A stretch of DNA of 64,000 nucleotides from Lelliottia sp. JS-SCA-14 (GCF_035593345.1 NZ_CP141606.1:3410001-3474000); one strand, 5' to 3'. Shown: positions 39,891-49,273, counted from the first letter of the stretch. Notes: generated by a model from the letters alone, not told the origin. Made by a program: numbers and translations.

Positions 39891-40711
39891 TCAGTGCGCC
39901 GCAGCGCTTCGAGAAAAGCCTGCGGCGTCGTGTCTCCCAGCTTTTTCTGCGCTTTGCCCTGATTGTAAAACTCCCCAATTCGCATCAGCAGTTGCCCTGC
40001 CGGTTCCACATTCACCCGCGGAATAATCTCGCCGAGCGGGACCGTCACCTGTACCGCACTGTGCTTCGCCGCGCTGTTTTTTATCACCACACCGTCCAGG
40101 TTTAACCGAGTGGTAAAACCGAAAGTCTCAACGGATTGGATATCAGCCGGGCAGGCTTTCAGCAGCTCTTTCGCCCAGTTCGCCACCAGCTGCGGCGAAA
40201 TCCCGGCGTAAAGCCGGGCAAAGCACCAGCCGCTGATCGGCTCCCGCGCCCACAGGAGATGTTGCTCGCCGCCGTCGTCCATATGCAGCGAGAGCGGGAG
40301 ATGATGCAGCTCCAGCCGCTGCGGTATAAGACCCGCTTTTAGCGCCTTTGTCCCCTGCTGTGGCGCACCCTGGCGCGATGCCGCAGCGGGTTTCAGATAG
40401 CGATTGAGCGTCGCGCGCGAAACGCTGATCCCCAGTCCTTCATTCACCAGCAGCAAAAGTTCGTCCAGCGGCGCACCGGTGGCGTCGCGCAGAGCATTAA
40501 TCAATGACACCTGCTCTTGTCTCATCGCTTTGTGTATCACTTTTGGCGTCGTATGGTTGTCTGAAACCTGCTCGCGCTTGCGCCAGCGCCGGACGGTAGT
40601 GACCGAAATGCCCAGCTCCACGGCCAGCTCTCTGTCGCTTTTATCAGACTCCTGCAGATAGCGACGGGTGCGCGGTGTGGTGGTGGCATTGGCGTGCAGT
40701 TTAATTTCCAT
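39887..40711 (-). CDS. Transposase-derived DNA-binding protein (IS481-like, catalytic residues lost)
   Basis: A 274-residue protein that opens like transposases of the IS481 group (MEIKLHANATTTPRTRRYL) with a helix-turn-helix at about 26-46 (RELAVELGISVTTVRRWRKRE) and a second helical domain at about 60-105. The rest aligns by eye to the DDE core, including SGWCFARLY, LLKACPADIQ and the C-terminal YNQ...TTPQAFLEALRR. Yet the expected aspartates are replaced: the first (xDxKYLP) reads LELHHLP, the second (TDNG) reads TFGF, and the VERFNG glutamate block is missing. The frame is intact and no terminal inverted repeats were found. It may be a domesticated regulator of the divergent operon. Confidence 0.72.
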   Translation of the reverse strand: MEIKLHANATTTPRTRRYLQESDKSDRELAVELGISVTTVRRWRKREQVSDNHTTPKVIHKAMRQEQVSLINALRDATGAPLDELLLLVNEGLGISVSRATLNRYLKPAAASRQGAPQQGTKALKAGLIPQRLELHHLPLSLHMDDGGEQHLLWAREPISGWCFARLYAGISPQLVANWAKELLKACPADIQSVETFGFTTRLNLDGVVIKNSAAKHSAVQVTVPLGEIIPRVNVEPAGQLLMRIGEFYNQGKAQKKLGDTTPQAFLEALRRTD

Positions 40712-40777
40712 CCCGAACCCTCAGTGGAATTTATTATAACCAATCTTGTGAGATTTATATTAACAACGCGATTACAT

Positions 40778-40793
40778 TGTGACCTGTTTCACC
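40778..40793 (+). promoter_or_regulatory. CRP site of the glycosylasparaginase operon
   Basis: TGTGACCTGTTTCACC matches the CRP consensus TGTGA-N6-TCACA at nine of ten defined positions. Its centre lies 41.5 bases upstream of the start point expected from the GATAAT -10 at 40815-40820, the geometry of a class II CRP promoter, and no good -35 exists. It controls the rightward PTS operon, and may affect the leftward gene. Confidence 0.7.
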
Positions 40794-40814
40794 TTTCGGT
40801 GGCAACGCTTCGCT

Positions 40815-40820
40815 GATAAT
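40815..40820 (+). promoter_or_regulatory. -10 element of the PTS/glycosylasparaginase operon
   Basis: GATAAT preceded by CT, 49 bases before the IIC start codon. It sits correctly downstream of the CRP site for a class II activated promoter. Start point about 40827 is inferred. Confidence 0.55.
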
Positions 40821-40869
40821 CCTCAGACATAACACAAACAACGTCACTCGATCTTGTACGGAGTTCACA

Positions 40870-42189
40870 ATGAACAATGTTCTGGGATTTATGGAAGCAA
40901 AATTGATGCCGCTGGCGGCCAAAACGGCTCAGCAGCGTCATCTGGGTGCCATTCGTGGCGCGTACGTTTCATTCATGCCATTTATCATCGTCGGGTCGAT
41001 TCTGCTGGTGATCTCGTCGTTTCCGAATCAGACCTATCAGCAATTTATGTCGTCAGCCTTCGGCGAAAGCTGGAGCTCGATTATCGAGATCCCGTTTAAC
41101 GCCGTCTTCTCCACCATGTCGCTGTTTATCAGCTTCCTGGTCGCCTTCCGTCTGGCGGAGCATTACGGCGAAGACCGCATCTCGTGCGGGATCCTGGCGC
41201 TGGTCAGTTTCCTGATCCTGACACCGTTTATCAAAGTGGCGGAGAACGGCGGCATTACCGTGATGCCGGTCGAGTGGATTGGCAGTAAAGGGCTGTTCGT
41301 GGCGATGATTGGCTCGCTGCTGTGGACGGAGCTGTTCTGCTGGCTGAAGCGCAAAAACCTGGTGATCAAAATGCCAGACGGCGTACCGCCCGCGGTGCAG
41401 GAGTCTTTCGCCGCGCTGATCCCCGCCCTGGTGGTGATGATCCTGGTGCTGGTGATCCGCATCCTGTTTGAAAACACCCATTACCACACCATCCATCAGT
41501 TCATCTATGAAGTGGTCGCCACGCCGGTGCGTCACTACGGCACCTCCTATTTCGGCGCGCTGATGACGGTGTTCAGCATCACCATTTTGTGGTCCGTGGG
41601 TATTAACTCCGGGTCGATGATCAACGGCATCATCCGTCCGCTGTGGATGGAGAACCAGACCGACAACATCGCTGCCATTCAGGCGGGTGTGACGCCGCCG
41701 CACATTATCACCGAACAGTTTTTCGACATGATCTGGATGGGCGGCGCGGGTGCCACGCTGTCGCTGGTGATTGCGATGCTGATTTTTGCCCGCAGTAAAA
41801 ACATGCGCGAAGTGGCGCGACTCGGCGCGGGCGCGTCGGTGTTTAACATCAACGAACCAATTCTGTTCGGCCTGCCGGTGATCATGAACCCGATCATGCT
41901 GATTCCGTTTAACCTGGTGCCGCTGGTGTTGGTCACCGTGCAGTACGCGGCGATGAAAATTGGTGCCGTCGCCGTGACGACCGGGGTGTTTATTCCCTGG
42001 ACGCTGCCGCCGGTGATCAGCGGATTTATCGTCACCGGGCACATCAGCGGCAGCGTGATGCAGCTGCTCAACCTGCTGATCGGCGCGATGCTCTATCTGC
42101 CGTTTATGCGCATTCTGGACAAACAGTACCGCGCGGCGGAAATCGCCACCGCGACGCAACCCGAAGCCACACTGGCTAAACAGGAGTAA
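40870..42189 (+). CDS. PTS IIC permease, lactose/cellobiose (ChbC/CelB) family
   Basis: A 439-residue EIIC membrane permease of the lactose/cellobiose/chitobiose type. About ten hydrophobic spans cover the protein, with the family blocks FMPFIIVGSILLVI near the start, WSVGINSGSMINGI near 230 and GASVFNINEPILFGLPVIMNP near 325. There is no IIA or IIB domain fused or nearby, so it must borrow phosphate from components encoded elsewhere (for example ChbA/ChbB) or carry its substrate unphosphorylated. GGAG ribosome site. Glycosylasparaginase starts three bases after the stop. Substrate inferred to be a GlcNAc-bearing or beta-linked saccharide. Confidence 0.87.
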   Translation: MNNVLGFMEAKLMPLAAKTAQQRHLGAIRGAYVSFMPFIIVGSILLVISSFPNQTYQQFMSSAFGESWSSIIEIPFNAVFSTMSLFISFLVAFRLAEHYGEDRISCGILALVSFLILTPFIKVAENGGITVMPVEWIGSKGLFVAMIGSLLWTELFCWLKRKNLVIKMPDGVPPAVQESFAALIPALVVMILVLVIRILFENTHYHTIHQFIYEVVATPVRHYGTSYFGALMTVFSITILWSVGINSGSMINGIIRPLWMENQTDNIAAIQAGVTPPHIITEQFFDMIWMGGAGATLSLVIAMLIFARSKNMREVARLGAGASVFNINEPILFGLPVIMNPIMLIPFNLVPLVLVTVQYAAMKIGAVAVTTGVFIPWTLPPVISGFIVTGHISGSVMQLLNLLIGAMLYLPFMRILDKQYRAAEIATATQPEATLAKQE

Positions 42190-42192
42190 AGC

Positions 42193-43146
42193 ATGTGGGG
42201 AATTATCGCAACCTGGCGAATGGCGCTGGAAGGAGTGACGGAGTCTGCGTCTGCGCTGGCTGCGGGGAAGCCGGTTTCGACGGCGGTAGTGGATGCCGTT
42301 GCTGCCGTTGAAGACTTCCCGTTTTACAAGTCCGTCGGCTACGGCGGGCTGCCTACCGAAAATGGCGAGGTGGAACTCGACGCCGCCTATATGGACGGCG
42401 ACACCCTGGCCTTCGGCGCAGTGGGCAACCTGGTGGATATCGCCAACCCGGTGAGAGTTGCGCAAGCGCTCAGCCGCCAGCGCTACAACAGCCTGCTGGT
42501 CGGCCAGGGCGCGCGCGAGTGGGCGCTGAGTCAGGGCTTTTCGGACAAAACCATGCTCACCGACCGGGCGATGCAACATTACCGCAAGCGCTGTCGCGAA
42601 ACGCTGGATAAGGGCTTAAGCCCCTATGACGGCCACGACACCGTCGGCATTATCGGGCTCGATAAGCAGGGTTCGATGAGCGTTGCCACCTCCACCAGCG
42701 GCCTGTTTATGAAAAAACGCGGGCGCATCGGGGATTCACCGATCATCGGTTCAGGTTTTTACTGCGACAGCGAAACGGGGGCGGCCACCGCCACCGGCGT
42801 GGGTGAAGACCTGATGAAAGGCTGCACCAGCTACGAAATCGTCCGCCGTATGGCGCAGGGCATGACGCCGCAGCAGGCCGCGGATTCCGTGGTCTTCGAA
42901 CTGGAAGATAAGCTGATGTCGCGCTTTGGCCGCGTGGGCGATCTCTCGGTGGTGTGCATGAATAACAAAGGCGAGTTTGGTGCAGCGACCAATATCAAAA
43001 CCTTCTCCTTTGTGGTCGCTACCGCCACTCAGCCGTTAACCGTTTTTCGCACCGAACGCCTGCGCGAGAAAACCCACTATCAGGCCGTGGATGATGAATG
43101 GATGCAGGCCTATGCCGCGCGGATCCGCGCCCCGATTGAGGAATAA
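42193..43146 (+). CDS. N4-(beta-N-acetylglucosaminyl)-L-asparaginase (glycosylasparaginase)
   Basis: A 317-residue Ntn-hydrolase that should split GlcNAc-asparagine into aspartate and the aminated sugar. The autoprocessing site GHDTVG makes Thr150 the nucleophile after self-cleavage; the HDT form (rather than GTVG of isoaspartyl peptidases) points to true glycosylasparaginase. GRIGDSPIIGSGFY at about 178-190 and GAATATGVGED at about 195 are further family blocks. No signal peptide, so cytoplasmic, which fits uptake by the adjacent IIC. It lies between IIC and the M17 peptidase with gaps of two or three bases. AGGAG within the IIC end is its ribosome site. Isoaspartyl peptidase activity remains possible. 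Confidence 0.88.
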   Translation: MWGIIATWRMALEGVTESASALAAGKPVSTAVVDAVAAVEDFPFYKSVGYGGLPTENGEVELDAAYMDGDTLAFGAVGNLVDIANPVRVAQALSRQRYNSLLVGQGAREWALSQGFSDKTMLTDRAMQHYRKRCRETLDKGLSPYDGHDTVGIIGLDKQGSMSVATSTSGLFMKKRGRIGDSPIIGSGFYCDSETGAATATGVGEDLMKGCTSYEIVRRMAQGMTPQQAADSVVFELEDKLMSRFGRVGDLSVVCMNNKGEFGAATNIKTFSFVVATATQPLTVFRTERLREKTHYQAVDDEWMQAYAARIRAPIEE

Positions 43147-43148
43147 CC

Positions 43149-44576
43149 ATGATCACCTGTGAGCTGATTACCACTCTTGCAGCAGCAAAACCTGAGACAC
43201 ATCTGCTGGCGCGCCCGTCCTGCGCGCTGCTGCCGGATACCACCCTGATTCGTGAAATGCGTGAACTCACAAGCGTGGCGGATACGCGCTTCGGCTGCGC
43301 GCCCTTTGCTCGCATCACCCTGCTGCCGGACGCCCTGTGGCAGGATGCGCTGACCGACGGATTAGTGAACGCCCTGCGTCCGCTGTTTGCCGCCCCCGTC
43401 AGCGAGAATGTGGTGATAGACGTCAGCCATATTCACGACACCGTGCTGGCTCAGGTGCTGCGCTTTCTGTTCAACCAGGCGCATAAACTCAGTGATTTGC
43501 AGCTGAAGAAAAAAGACGACTCTGGCCTTCGGATTCGCCACGTTGCCGCGCTTTGTCTGCCTGAGCAGCGAGAGCGTTTGGCGAAAATCATCCAGCAGCA
43601 GCAGGCCATCGCCAACGGAATGATCGCCGCACGCCGTCTGGCGGATACACCGTCCGATCGCTGCACGCCGCAATATGTGGTCGACGAAGCCCAAACGCTC
43701 TGTGCCGCCTTCCCTGCCCTGCGCTGTGAAGTGCTCGATGAAAAACAGATCGTAGAACAAGGCCTGGGGCTGCTGCATGCCGTGGGCAAAGGGGCCACCT
43801 GCCCGCCGCGCCTGCTGGCGATTCACTACGACGGCACAAATGACGGTCCGGTTCGCTGCTACGTGGGCAAAGGGATCACTTTTGACACGGGCGGTCTGTG
43901 GCTGAAAGAAGGCGCGGGCATGTACACCATGAAGTACGACATGTGCGGCGCGGCTAACGTGCTGGGGCTGATGCTCACGGTGGCTGAACTCAAACTCCCC
44001 GTGCGGATTATGGGCGTGCTGGCGCTGGCGGAAAACGCCATCGGCCCGGACGCCATGCAGCCGGGAACGGTGGCGCGCGCCTGTAACGGTCTGACGGTGG
44101 AGATCAACAATACCGACGCCGAAGGACGACTGGTGCTGGCCGATGCCATCGCCTGGGCGAGCCAGCGGCATCCGCAGGCGCACTACATCATTGATATGGC
44201 AACGTTAACTGGTGCGGTAGTGAAAGCGCTGGGCTATGAGCTGAGCGGATTGATGACGCAGAACGAACCGCTGCGGGATCATCTGACCCAGGCAGGGATC
44301 AGGAGCGGGGACGAAGTATGGTCGCTGCCGCTGGACGTGCGGCTGAAAAAGCAGACGGAGAGTACGATTGCCGATCTGTGCAATACGCCAACCAATAATG
44401 CGGCGATCAGCGCGTCAGCGGCGTGGTTATTGCATCATTTTTGTCCGCCGACGATTCCGTGGGCGCACCTGGATATCAGCGGGACCGCGTTGTGGCGTGA
44501 AGGCGGGAGAAGCGTGGCGTCGGGACGGCCGATTCCGTTATTAGTCGAGCATTTGTTAGCGGATATCGAATCGTAG
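43149..44576 (+). CDS. M17 leucyl aminopeptidase family protein
   Basis: A 475-residue two-metal aminopeptidase. All M17 residues are seen: Lys241 and Asp246 (YVGKGITFDTGG), Lys253, Asp264 (MKYDMCGAANVLG), then Asp323, Glu325 and Arg327 (NTDAEGRLVLADA). The N-terminal about 150 residues are more diverged than in PepA or PepB. It ends the operon of PTS IIC and glycosylasparaginase. Since glycosylasparaginase needs free amino and carboxyl groups on its asparagine, this enzyme could trim glycopeptides before it. This role is an inference. It is distinct from pepA and from pepB by sequence and position. Confidence 0.87.
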   Translation: MITCELITTLAAAKPETHLLARPSCALLPDTTLIREMRELTSVADTRFGCAPFARITLLPDALWQDALTDGLVNALRPLFAAPVSENVVIDVSHIHDTVLAQVLRFLFNQAHKLSDLQLKKKDDSGLRIRHVAALCLPEQRERLAKIIQQQQAIANGMIAARRLADTPSDRCTPQYVVDEAQTLCAAFPALRCEVLDEKQIVEQGLGLLHAVGKGATCPPRLLAIHYDGTNDGPVRCYVGKGITFDTGGLWLKEGAGMYTMKYDMCGAANVLGLMLTVAELKLPVRIMGVLALAENAIGPDAMQPGTVARACNGLTVEINNTDAEGRLVLADAIAWASQRHPQAHYIIDMATLTGAVVKALGYELSGLMTQNEPLRDHLTQAGIRSGDEVWSLPLDVRLKKQTESTIADLCNTPTNNAAISASAAWLLHHFCPPTIPWAHLDISGTALWREGGRSVASGRPIPLLVEHLLADIES

Positions 44577-44643
44577 GCCCGTGCAAGCGAAGCGCCGCCG
44601 GGCAACAAAGCCGGGTGGCGGCTTCGCCTTACCCGGCCTACGG
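44575..44643. repeat. REP pair (BIME) before hda
   Basis: Two facing REP units (GCCCGTGCAAGCGAAGCGCC..., then CCGGGTGGCGGCTTCGCC...TTACCCGGCCTAC) between the aminopeptidase and hda ends, which converge. Confidence 0.87.
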
Positions 44644-44645
44644 CT

Positions 44646-45347
44646 CTATAACTTCAACGTCTCTTTCACAAACGGAATGGTCAGCTTGCGCTGGGCGGTG
44701 ATAGACGCGTGGTCGAGCTGATCCAGCGTATCAAACAGGGTGCGCATCTCGCGATCCAGCCGTTTTAACAGAAAACGTCCCACGTCTTCCGGCAGCTCAA
44801 ACCCGCGTAACCGCGAGCGCAACTGCAGCGCCTGAAGTTTGTCTTCATCGGAGAGCGGCTGCAGCTTGTAAATTTGTCCCCAGTCGAGACGAGACGCCAG
44901 GTCCGGTAATCCGAGATTCAGCTGGCGTGGTGGGCGATCGCCGGTGATCAGCAACCGGGTTTTCCCCGATTCCAGAATCCGGTTGTAGAGGTTAAACATC
45001 GCCATTTCCCACAGCTCATCCCCGGCGATGCATTCGATATTGTCGATGCAAACCAGCGAAAGATGTTCCATGCCGTCGAGCACTTCCGGGACAAACCAGG
45101 TGCGCTTATCCAGCGGCACGTAGCCTACCGCGTCGCCGCGCTGGGAAAGCTCCGCGCAGGCGGCGTGCAGCAGATGGCTGCGTCCCGCGCCTTCGCGTGA
45201 CCAGATATAAATGTATCCGCTGTGCTCCTGGCGTAACACGTTTTGCAGTGCAGCCAGTAAAGAGGGGTTATCGCCCGGCCAGAAACTCGCGAAAGTTTCG
45301 TCGTCAGGAAGATAAAGTGGCAGAGAGAGCTGTGCCGGTCCGTTCAG
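44646..45347 (-). CDS. hda: DnaA regulatory inactivator Hda
   Basis: Hda is an AAA+ protein which, with the DNA-loaded beta clamp, stimulates ATP hydrolysis by DnaA and blocks over-initiation. It has 233 residues when started at the CTG codon at 45345-45347, which follows a GAGGT ribosome site by five or six bases; E. coli Hda also initiates at CTG and has the same length. The N-terminal clamp-binding motif QLSLPL is at residues 5-10. Walker A is degenerate ([11 protein letters not shown]), and VCIDNIEC is the Walker B. An in-frame ATG at 45395 gives a 249-residue version with an unlikely extension. Confidence 0.93.
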   Translation of the reverse strand: MNGPAQLSLPLYLPDDETFASFWPGDNPSLLAALQNVLRQEHSGYIYIWSREGAGRSHLLHAACAELSQRGDAVGYVPLDKRTWFVPEVLDGMEHLSLVCIDNIECIAGDELWEMAMFNLYNRILESGKTRLLITGDRPPRQLNLGLPDLASRLDWGQIYKLQPLSDEDKLQALQLRSRLRGFELPEDVGRFLLKRLDREMRTLFDTLDQLDHASITAQRKLTIPFVKETLKL

Positions 45348-45414
45348 AAATACCTCGATCAAGGTCTCACATAAAATCGGGAGGGAGTTTATCACGGAAC
45401 CCGCGATGAGAGAA

Positions 45415-45435
45415 CCGGGCGGATCGTCCGCCCGG
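45415..45435. terminator. Hairpin between uraA and hda
   Basis: CCGGGCGG-ATCGT-CCGCCCGG, a strong stem without a T-run just past the uraA stop. It may slow or partly stop transcription that continues into hda. Confidence 0.5.
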
Positions 45436-45443
45436 ATTCAGGA

Positions 45444-46733
45444 TCAATGTGACGCTTTTTCGCTCTCCTGAGCGTCCAGCACTTCTTCTTCCGGGCGAAG
45501 CACAGAGATCAGCTTGAAGATCAGGCTCAGGCCCACGCCAACGATAGTCGCCAGCGCCATTCCTTTCAGCTCTGCCGCACCGATGTGCACCTTCGCGCCG
45601 CTCACGCCGATGATCAGGATAACGGAGGTCAGGATCAGGTTCTGCGTTTTGTTGTAATCCACTTTGGATTCAATCAGCACGCGAATACCGGACGCACCAA
45701 TCACCCCGTACAGCAGCAGAGAGACACCACCGATCACCGGAACCGGGATAATCTGGATCGCCGCCGCCAGTTTCCCGACGCAGGAGAGCAGAATCGCAAA
45801 GATCGCCGCTCCGCCAATCACCCAGGTACTGTAGACGCGGGTAATCGCCATCACGCCGATGTTCTCACCGTAGGTGGTGTTTGGCGTGGAGCCGAAGAAA
45901 CCGGAGATCATGGTCGACAGACCGTTGGCAAACATCGAACGGTGCAGGCCAGGGTCGCGGATCAGATCTTTTTTGACGATGTTCGCCGTCACCACCAGGT
46001 GGCCGACGTGCTCGGCAATCACCACCAGCGCTGCAGGCAGGATGGTGAAGATCGCAAACCACTCAAAGCGTGGCGTGTAGAAGGTTGGCAGCGCGAACCA
46101 GTGCGCCTGGGCAATCGGGGAGGTATCCACCACGCCCATCGCGAAGGAGAGCGCGTAGCCCGCCAGCACCCCAATCAGAATCGGGATAATCGCCAGGAAA
46201 CCGCGGAACAGCACCGAACCGAATACGGTTACGCCCAGAGTCACCAGCGAAATAATGATGGTTTTGGATTCCGGGGATTGTCCGTCCGCAGGCAGCAGAC
46301 CAGCCATGTTTGCCGCCACACCCGCCAGCTCGAGGCCGATGACGGCAACGATTGCGCCCATCGCCGCAGGCGGGAACATCACGTCCAGCCAGCCGGTCCC
46401 GGCTTTCTTCACAATGAAAGCCACCAGGCAGAACAGCGCGCCGCACATGATAAACCCGCCCAGCGCCACTTCGTAGCCTAACGGCAGCAGCAGCAAGACC
46501 GGGGAGATAAACGCAAAGCTGGAGCCCAGATACGCCGGGATTTTGCCTTTACAGATGAAAAGGTACAGCAGCGTGCCGACGCCGTTGAACAGCAGTACGG
46601 TGGCCGGGTTGATGTGAAACAGGATGGGCACCAGTACGGTTGCGCCAAACATGGCAAACAAGTGCTGCAAACTAAGCGGGATCGTCTGCAAAAGCGGCGG
46701 TCTTTCACTCACCCCGATAGTACGGCGCGTCAT
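45444..46733 (-). CDS. uraA: Uracil permease UraA
   Basis: A 429-residue uracil-proton symporter of the NAT/NCS2 family with 14 membrane segments. The paired half-helix segments that hold the nucleobase show as AEHVGHLVVTANIVKKDL (Glu241-type substrate residue) and FGSTPNTTYGENIGVMAITRVYS (Glu290-type). Works with Upp for uracil salvage. It follows upp with a terminator hairpin in the gap, so its transcription is attenuated relative to upp. Confidence 0.96.
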   Translation of the reverse strand: MTRRTIGVSERPPLLQTIPLSLQHLFAMFGATVLVPILFHINPATVLLFNGVGTLLYLFICKGKIPAYLGSSFAFISPVLLLLPLGYEVALGGFIMCGALFCLVAFIVKKAGTGWLDVMFPPAAMGAIVAVIGLELAGVAANMAGLLPADGQSPESKTIIISLVTLGVTVFGSVLFRGFLAIIPILIGVLAGYALSFAMGVVDTSPIAQAHWFALPTFYTPRFEWFAIFTILPAALVVIAEHVGHLVVTANIVKKDLIRDPGLHRSMFANGLSTMISGFFGSTPNTTYGENIGVMAITRVYSTWVIGGAAIFAILLSCVGKLAAAIQIIPVPVIGGVSLLLYGVIGASGIRVLIESKVDYNKTQNLILTSVILIIGVSGAKVHIGAAELKGMALATIVGVGLSLIFKLISVLRPEEEVLDAQESEKASH

Positions 46734-46774
46734 AGTGTTTTCCTCTAAGTATTGTGAGTTGTTTGTGTTTTATT

Positions 46775-46809
46775 CAAAAAAAAGCCGACTATCAAAGTCG
46801 GCTTTTTTA
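46775..46809 (-). terminator. Rho-independent terminator between upp and uraA
   Basis: AGCCGACT-TTGAT-AGTCGGCT on the minus strand, with eight T on the downstream side. Located after the upp stop and before uraA; partial read-through would set the uraA level. Confidence 0.85.
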
Positions 46810-46820
46810 TCGTTATTCGA

Positions 46821-47447
46821 TTATTTCGTACCAAAAATCTTGTCGCCAGCATCGCCGAGCCCCGGGATGATGTACCCGTGCTCGTTCAGCCCCTGGTCGA
46901 TAGAGGCGGTATACAGCTCAACGTCCGGGTGCGCTTTTTCCAGCGCCGCGATACCTTCCGGTGCCGCAACCAGTACCAGCACTTTGATGCTGTTACAGCC
47001 GGCATTTTTCAGCAGGTCGATGGTCGCGATCATGGAGCCGCCGGTGGCGAGCATTGGGTCAACGACCAGCGCCATACGCTCGTCGATGTTAGACACCAGC
47101 TTCTGGAAATACGGGACGGGTTCGAGAGTTTCTTCGTTACGGTAGATACCGACTACGCTGATACGCGCGCTCGGTACGTGCTCCAGCACGCCTTCCATCA
47201 TGCCCAGACCTGCGCGCAGGATTGGCACCACGGTAATTTTTTTACCTTTGATCTGCTCAACCTGAACCGGGCCGTTCCAGCCTTCGATGGTCACTTTTTC
47301 AGTTTCCAGGTCAGACGTTGCTTCGTAAGTCAGTAAGCTTCCAACTTCAGAGGCCAGTTCGCGAAAACGCTTCGTGCTGATGTCATGCTCACGCATCAGG
47401 CCCAGCTTGTGTTTAACGAGTGGGTGTTTCACTTCCACAATCTTCAT
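46821..47447 (-). CDS. upp: Uracil phosphoribosyltransferase Upp
   Basis: Converts uracil and PRPP to UMP in pyrimidine salvage. It has 208 residues; the PRPP loop is [18 protein letters not shown], and the uracil-binding C-terminus reads [21 protein letters not shown]. The start MKIVEVKH is chosen since AGGAG lies seven bases upstream; the ATG two codons earlier is too close to that site. The promoter region keeps the UTP-sensing slippage tract described for E. coli. Confidence 0.97.
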   Translation of the reverse strand: MKIVEVKHPLVKHKLGLMREHDISTKRFRELASEVGSLLTYEATSDLETEKVTIEGWNGPVQVEQIKGKKITVVPILRAGLGMMEGVLEHVPSARISVVGIYRNEETLEPVPYFQKLVSNIDERMALVVDPMLATGGSMIATIDLLKNAGCNSIKVLVLVAAPEGIAALEKAHPDVELYTASIDQGLNEHGYIIPGLGDAGDKIFGTK

Positions 47448-47474
47448 TCTCATTCTCCTCTGAGGTGGCTACCG

Positions 47475-47496
47475 CAAAAAAAATCGCCGGATTATA
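47475..47496 (-). promoter_or_regulatory. upp: upp promoter -10 with UTP-sensitive slippage start
   Basis: Minus strand: TATAAT, five bases, then the initially transcribed GATTTTTTTTG. The same GATTTTTTTTG tract in E. coli upp causes repetitive U addition at high UTP and start-site choice, lowering upp expression. Its exact conservation here argues for the same control. Confidence 0.78.
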
Positions 47497-47658
47497 CCGC
47501 TTTTTTCCGGGTTCGCCATACCCATCTTGCTTGATGCCGATCAAGCAAAGTGGATTAGGGAGCGATAGTGAGTATAAAACAGGAAAAAAAAGAAGGGAGT
47601 TTTGCCGGGTGGAGGTAAAGGCAAAACGGCAACCCGGTTGCCGTTTTTGGTGTTTGCG

Positions 47659-47678
47659 CCCTCTCCCGTGGGAGAGGG
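47659..47678. repeat. CCCTCTCCC/GGGAGAGGG palindrome
   Basis: CCCTCTCCC-GT-GGGAGAGGG in the gap between upp and the beta-glucosidase gene, followed by TCGGGGTGAGGG. Same family as the element at 28925. Confidence 0.75.
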
Positions 47679-47711
47679 TCGGGGTGAGGGCACCAGACCG
47701 CAGAGGCTTAT

Positions 47712-47741
47712 GGCCCGTGCAAGCGCAGCGCCGCCGGGCGA
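47712..47741. repeat. Single REP unit
   Basis: GCCCGTGCAAGCGCAGCGCCGCCGGGC-type REP unit directly after the stop of the 6-phospho-beta-glucosidase gene. Confidence 0.8.
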
Positions 47742-49211
<1,470 letters not shown>

Positions 49212-49216
49212 TTACA

Positions 49217-49228
49217 GAAACCGGTTTC
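49217..49228. promoter_or_regulatory. Operator 1 of the 6-phospho-beta-glucosidase gene
   Basis: GAAACCGGTTTC, a perfect palindrome of LacI/GalR type, 45 bases before the start codon. It matches the TGAAACCGGTTTCA motif described for AscG of E. coli, the asc (beta-glucoside) repressor. Confidence 0.7.
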
Positions 49229-49273
49229 AGTCAAATCATGTGCAATGGCTTAGCCTGTTGCAAGCAGATTGCC

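Noticed and set aside
39887..40711. Active insertion sequence
   Set aside because: No terminal inverted repeats or target duplication found, catalytic residues missing, and the gene is neatly placed between two genes.
41053..42579. 508-codon open frame opposite the PTS IIC and glycosylasparaginase genes
   Set aside because: Spans two well-supported genes on the other strand; composition (His, Gln, Arg) is that of an antisense shadow.
42193..43146. Assignment as isoaspartyl peptidase/asparaginase EcAIII type
   Set aside because: The HDTVG nucleophile block favours glycosylasparaginase, but this is only a preference and is stated as such.
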